From Chitinophaga pinensis (lineage in GTDB: Bacteria; Bacteroidota; Bacteroidia; Chitinophagales; Chitinophagaceae), in contig CAMAXV010000001.1 of the NCBI GenBank assembly GCA_945862385.1, forward strand, positions 248,001 through 312,000: 64,000 bases of DNA, read 5' to 3'. Both the position numbers and the translations under genes were made by a program. Of the stretch, positions 61,001-64,000 are shown in pieces. The notes beneath the pieces are model-generated. The model was not told where the DNA came from. It searched no databases and saw only the letters and a program-made list of their open reading frames with translations. Position 1 is the first letter of the stretch. Each line of letters begins with the position of its first letter.

Positions 61001-62719
61001 TCAGCCTTTATCCAGTTCGTTTTTGACAAAAATCATCAAATCATTGATTGTTGCCGGTGAAAAATCAAATGGAATTCCAGCAGCTTTGTACAATTCTGGC
61101 AGTGTTTTAGTGCCACCCAGGCTTAATGCATACTTATAGTTTTCCAGCGCTGCCTGGGGATTTTCACGGTATTGTTTCCACATGCCAATTGCGCCCAGTT
61201 GTGCAATACCGTATTCAATATAATAAAACGGTACTTCAAAAAGATGCAGTTGCCTTTGCCAGTTGTAACTGCGGAAGTTTTCCAGTCCATCGAAATTGAT
61301 TACAGAAGAAGAGAATTCATTCAGGATAGCCAGCCAGTTTTCTTTTCTTTCATCAAGTGTGTGTCCGGGGTTTTGATAAATCCAGTGTTGAAATTTATCA
61401 ATGGTTGCAATCCATGGGAATATCGTGATAACCCGTTCCAGCTGATGCCGCTTTGCACGTTTCATCTCTTCTTCATTATCGAAAAAGACATCCCAGTGAT
61501 CCATCGTAAACAATTCCATAGACATGCTTGCAACCTCGGCCATTTCAGTTGGATATTCCTTGAAACTTGTCAGTTCCAGGGGATGTGCCAGAAATGAATG
61601 AATGGCATGACCAGCTTCATGAACCATTGTTGTAAGGTCAGACATCTGTGAAGCAGCATTCATGAAAATGAATGGTGCCCCACTCTCAGCCAGTGGCATA
61701 TTATATCCCCCGGGAGCCTTACCCATCCTGCTGTCCAGGTCAAGGTGATTCAGTTCCTGCATTTTTTGAAGGCAGTCGCCAAAGAATGGATCCAGTTTAT
61801 TGAGGCAGCTTATTGTTTTATTGAGCAAATCCTTACCATCAGTAAAAGGTCTGAGGGGTGCTATGCCTGCAGGTTCTGCTTCAGTATCCCATGGACGAAG
61901 TGTGTCAATACCGAGTTTATCCTGCTGATGTCTGTTTATGTCATCAACAAGCGGCATAACATGAAGCCTTACAGCCTCATGAAACTGAAAACAGGAGGCA
62001 GGTGTGTAGTCAAAACGACCCATTTCTGCAAACTTGTAATCGCGGTAGTTGCTGAAACCCGCATTACGGCTTACCTGATCTCTTTTGGCAATTAAATTGC
62101 TGAATAGCTCATTGAGTGTTTCCTTGTCCTCAAGCCTGCGTTCGGCAATTTTCCTGTAAACAGTTTCTCTGATTGACCTGTCTTCACTTTCCAGAAATTT
62201 TGCTGCCTGTTGAAGTGTGAATTCTTTTCCATCCTGCTCAATCGTCATTTTACCGGCTACTGAACCATATTGCTGCTGCAAAACGCTCATTTCAGCTTGA
62301 ATGGGTATATTTTCTTCCCGGAAAAGGTCGATTAATTTTTTTACAGACCTCAGATAGGTGAAATATTTTTCCTGGTCCAGTTCCTGAGTAAATGGACAAT
62401 CAACCAGTTTGCGGTTCAGCAGATCAGCATATGGCTGAATTTTTGGCTGGATCTCCATAAAAAAGAAGTTGAATGCCTCTTCCAGTTCCTTGTTGGTGGT
62501 ATCACAGGTCATCCTGACCTGACGCCAACAGGCATCTTCACTGATGAAGGCTTCCAGTTCACTCATATCCGAGAGCCACTGCTCAAGATCGGCCTTATTT
62601 TCAATTTTTCGCTCACTCAGACGAATGAAATAAGGAGAGATTGTTTCCCAGCTTGACAGATTAAAATCAACAGGTAAAAAGCTGTGTTTCAGCTTTTCGA
62701 TATTCGCGGTATAATTCAT
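61001..62719 (-). CDS. M3-family oligoendopeptidase (PepF-like)
   Basis: Cytosolic zinc metallopeptidase that cuts small peptides. The catalytic signature HEAGH is at residues 367-371 (VHEAGHAIHSFL), followed by the third ligand Glu in the EMAEVASMSMELF stretch. The long helical N-terminal half is as in oligopeptidase F. 572 residues is complete. Followed downstream by a terminator. The DUF5606 gene is 24 bases upstream on the same strand. Confidence 0.95.
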   Translation of the reverse strand: MNYTANIEKLKHSFLPVDFNLSSWETISPYFIRLSERKIENKADLEQWLSDMSELEAFISEDACWRQVRMTCDTTNKELEEAFNFFFMEIQPKIQPYADLLNRKLVDCPFTQELDQEKYFTYLRSVKKLIDLFREENIPIQAEMSVLQQQYGSVAGKMTIEQDGKEFTLQQAAKFLESEDRSIRETVYRKIAERRLEDKETLNELFSNLIAKRDQVSRNAGFSNYRDYKFAEMGRFDYTPASCFQFHEAVRLHVMPLVDDINRHQQDKLGIDTLRPWDTEAEPAGIAPLRPFTDGKDLLNKTISCLNKLDPFFGDCLQKMQELNHLDLDSRMGKAPGGYNMPLAESGAPFIFMNAASQMSDLTTMVHEAGHAIHSFLAHPLELTSFKEYPTEMAEVASMSMELFTMDHWDVFFDNEEEMKRAKRHQLERVITIFPWIATIDKFQHWIYQNPGHTLDERKENWLAILNEFSSSVINFDGLENFRSYNWQRQLHLFEVPFYYIEYGIAQLGAIGMWKQYRENPQAALENYKYALSLGGTKTLPELYKAAGIPFDFSPATINDLMIFVKNELDKG

Positions 62720-62743
62720 TCAGGTTTTTTTCAATGATCAATA

Positions 62744-63160
62744 CTAGGCCTCTGAATCTTCATTGTTTTCAGGTACTTCAGTCAGTTTTAATTCGATCTG
62801 GTGTTTTTTAATCACCCCAAACCAGCGGACCATTTTTTTCATGTCGCTGCTGTAAACCCTGTCGAAATCCATATTTGGATAAACCTGCTCAAAATATGCT
62901 TTTACAGCTTTATTGTCTTTTTCAGCAGGCAATGCTGCTTCAGCTGTATCCATTACTTTAAAGATATCAATCAGGTTTACATTTTCTTCTGTGGTGTAAA
63001 CTTCGATTGTTTCGAGATGAGAAAACTGATGCAATCTGCTGGAAACGAACTTGGTGGTATTGTCTTCCAGAGAACGTACTATCGCCCCGTCTGTTTTGCT
63101 GCTAACCAATTCAAATAGTCCTGAAAATCCTGTAACTGAAATGAGTTTGTTGTATTCCAT
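62744..63160 (-). CDS. DUF5606-family protein
   Basis: Small cytosolic protein of unknown function in Bacteroidetes. Starts MEYNKLISVTGFSGLFELVSSKTDGAIVRSLED; a family-like core with RLHQFSHLETIEVYT and VYSSDMKKMVRWFGVIK; an acidic tail. I start at ATG 63160; a GTG two codons upstream is less likely. No signal peptide or membrane segment. Confidence 0.8.
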   Translation of the reverse strand: MEYNKLISVTGFSGLFELVSSKTDGAIVRSLEDNTTKFVSSRLHQFSHLETIEVYTTEENVNLIDIFKVMDTAEAALPAEKDNKAVKAYFEQVYPNMDFDRVYSSDMKKMVRWFGVIKKHQIELKLTEVPENNEDSEA

Positions 63161-63198
63161 GTCCACATTTTATTGTTTGCAAGTTACAACCAAAAAGG

Positions 63199-63846
63199 CT
63201 AATTGTTTTCAGCAAGGATGTTGCTGATACGTTTTTCAATCGTTGGACCATCGCTGTATCCTCTTGCTATCATATATAGTTTTGATTCTTCCAATTGCAG
63301 GAAAACGCAGGGAAAACCGGATACTCCCAGTTGTTTTACCAAACTAAAGTCATAATGAGCCTTTTCTGTATAGGCTGGGTCTGCAAGTTTGGTATAAAAT
63401 TCGTCAGCATCCATATCATATTTTTCCAGCAGGTGTCTGTAGGCTTCCTTATCTGTCAGGTCTCTGCCTTCACTGTAAAGTGCAGTTTGTAAATCCGATG
63501 CAAAACCAACAGTGGCTGCCGGAAATTTTTCCCTGAAGATTGCCATCGCAACAGCAGGCATTTCTGAATTGGGAAACCAGTCGCTTAGATCCGGATTGTT
63601 AATATGCCAGAGAAAATCTTCTCCGAATTTTACGCCGGCCATATCTTCCACATGCTTGTAGGCTTCTCTGATGTAACCTGCAATGTTGCCGATATGCTTC
63701 GTGGATTCAGCTGGTATCATACCACCGGAAAGTGTTTCAAAATCAAAGGTATTGCCATAACGGGTCCATAAATCTTTGATAACAGGACTAAACCCGAAAC
63801 ACCAGCCGCAATAAGCATCGTAACAATAAATAATTCTTGGTTTCAT
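63199..63846 (-). CDS. DsbA/FrnE-like thiol protein
   Basis: Thioredoxin-fold protein with the redox pair C13-G-W-C16 close to the N-terminus (YCYDAYCGWCFGFS) and a cis-Pro region VSGFPCVFLQ. No signal peptide, so it works in the cytosol; helical insert of the DsbA type between. 215 residues from ATG 63846; the frame runs on upstream but enters the preceding gene. That gene ends one base before this ATG, so they are likely co-transcribed. Confidence 0.88.
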   Translation of the reverse strand: MKPRIIYCYDAYCGWCFGFSPVIKDLWTRYGNTFDFETLSGGMIPAESTKHIGNIAGYIREAYKHVEDMAGVKFGEDFLWHINNPDLSDWFPNSEMPAVAMAIFREKFPAATVGFASDLQTALYSEGRDLTDKEAYRHLLEKYDMDADEFYTKLADPAYTEKAHYDFSLVKQLGVSGFPCVFLQLEESKLYMIARGYSDGPTIEKRISNILAENN

Positions 63847-63847
63847 G

Positions 63848-64000
63848 TCAGTCAATTTTAAAAGCTTCGAGGTTGAACTTCTCTGGGTACTTTCCTGTTT
63901 TTCCCGCATAAAAATTCCTGATTTTCTGCATGTCTTCTTCCTTGTTGCCAGTAAACCAGATCGGATCTCCAAATCCGCCTTCTTTCTTTTTGAAATCAAG
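63848..64000 (-). CDS. 3' end of an unrecognised gene (cut by window edge)
   Basis: A frame open from the window edge ends with TGA at 63848-63850, giving the last 50 residues, with GFGDPIWFTG, a helix EEDMQKIRNFYAG and the end KFNLEAFKID. Not recognised. Its stop codon is one base from the DsbA-like gene's ATG, a sign of an operon. The frame fits coding sequence better than the competing extension of the DsbA-like frame. Confidence 0.6.
   Translation of the reverse strand, partial: LDFKKKEGGFGDPIWFTGNKEEDMQKIRNFYAGKTGKYPEKFNLEAFKID

Noticed and set aside
1-64000. CRISPR arrays, tRNA or rRNA genes, insertion sequences, prophage genes
   Set aside because: Looked for spaced repeats, cloverleaf-like intergenic stretches, transposase or integrase motifs; none seen. 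A tRNAscan or HMM search would be more reliable than eye inspection.

Overview
The window reads as a chromosomal segment of a Bacteroidetes bacterium, most likely Chitinophagaceae or close kin. Evidence: a SusC/SusD pair, Bacteroidetes-restricted families (IPExxxVDY, DUF2480, DUF5606, DUF6691-type YeeE half), Rho with a long charged insert, and -7 promoter elements of the TAnnTTTG type with no clear Shine-Dalgarno sites. No rRNA, tRNA, CRISPR array, insertion sequence or prophage was seen.

Region by region. 1-1.4 kb: 3' part of a sulfatase gene. 1.5-3.8 kb: a sulfur-handling group (DsrE-like protein, split YeeE/YedE transporter, Crp-type regulator). 3.8-7.1 kb: mnmG, a CAP-domain secreted protein and ybeY, with three 16-bp parS-type palindromes. 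7.1-23.7 kb: an AT-rich block of mostly housekeeping genes (feoA, nadD, chrA, a 2OG oxygenase, a DUF3089 lipoprotein, a tandem Usp protein, asnS, rho, mnmH-selD, pterin dehydratase, IPExxxVDY protein, M28 peptidase, feoB, HAD phosphatase, nadA). 23.66-24.11 kb: a 449-bp gene-free AT-rich stretch with many DnaA-box-like sequences, three of them in 10-bp phase; this is my candidate oriC. 24.1-32.8 kb: ppiD-like, DUF2480, kdsB, sterol desaturase-like, dnaN, recX, omega-amidase, thiL, suhB.

32.8-48.5 kb is the main accessory block. It holds two GMC dehydrogenases with a Cys triad, three TIM-barrel sugar isomerase/epimerases, an MFS permease, a Gfo/Idh/MocA dehydrogenase, a cytochrome c lipoprotein, a DUF1080 (3-keto-glycoside hydrolase family) protein, and a ThuA - sorbosone dehydrogenase - PKD - cytochrome c fusion. 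I read it as an oxidative (3-keto) glycoside catabolism locus in the envelope. A HigBA toxin-antitoxin pair sits inside it at 36.6-37.2 kb.

49-59.4 kb: SusC, SusD, a giant FG-GAP/VCBS-UnbV lipoprotein and a vanadium-haloperoxidase/PAP2-type lipoprotein, all on the + strand with no carbohydrate-active enzyme beside them. 59.4-60.9 kb: merC, sco and a fur-family gene around a divergent promoter holding a perfect 6-3-6 inverted repeat. 60.9-64 kb: pepF-type oligopeptidase, DUF5606 protein, DsbA/FrnE-like protein and the 3' end of an unrecognised gene. All functional calls rest on reading motifs by eye; no searches were run.
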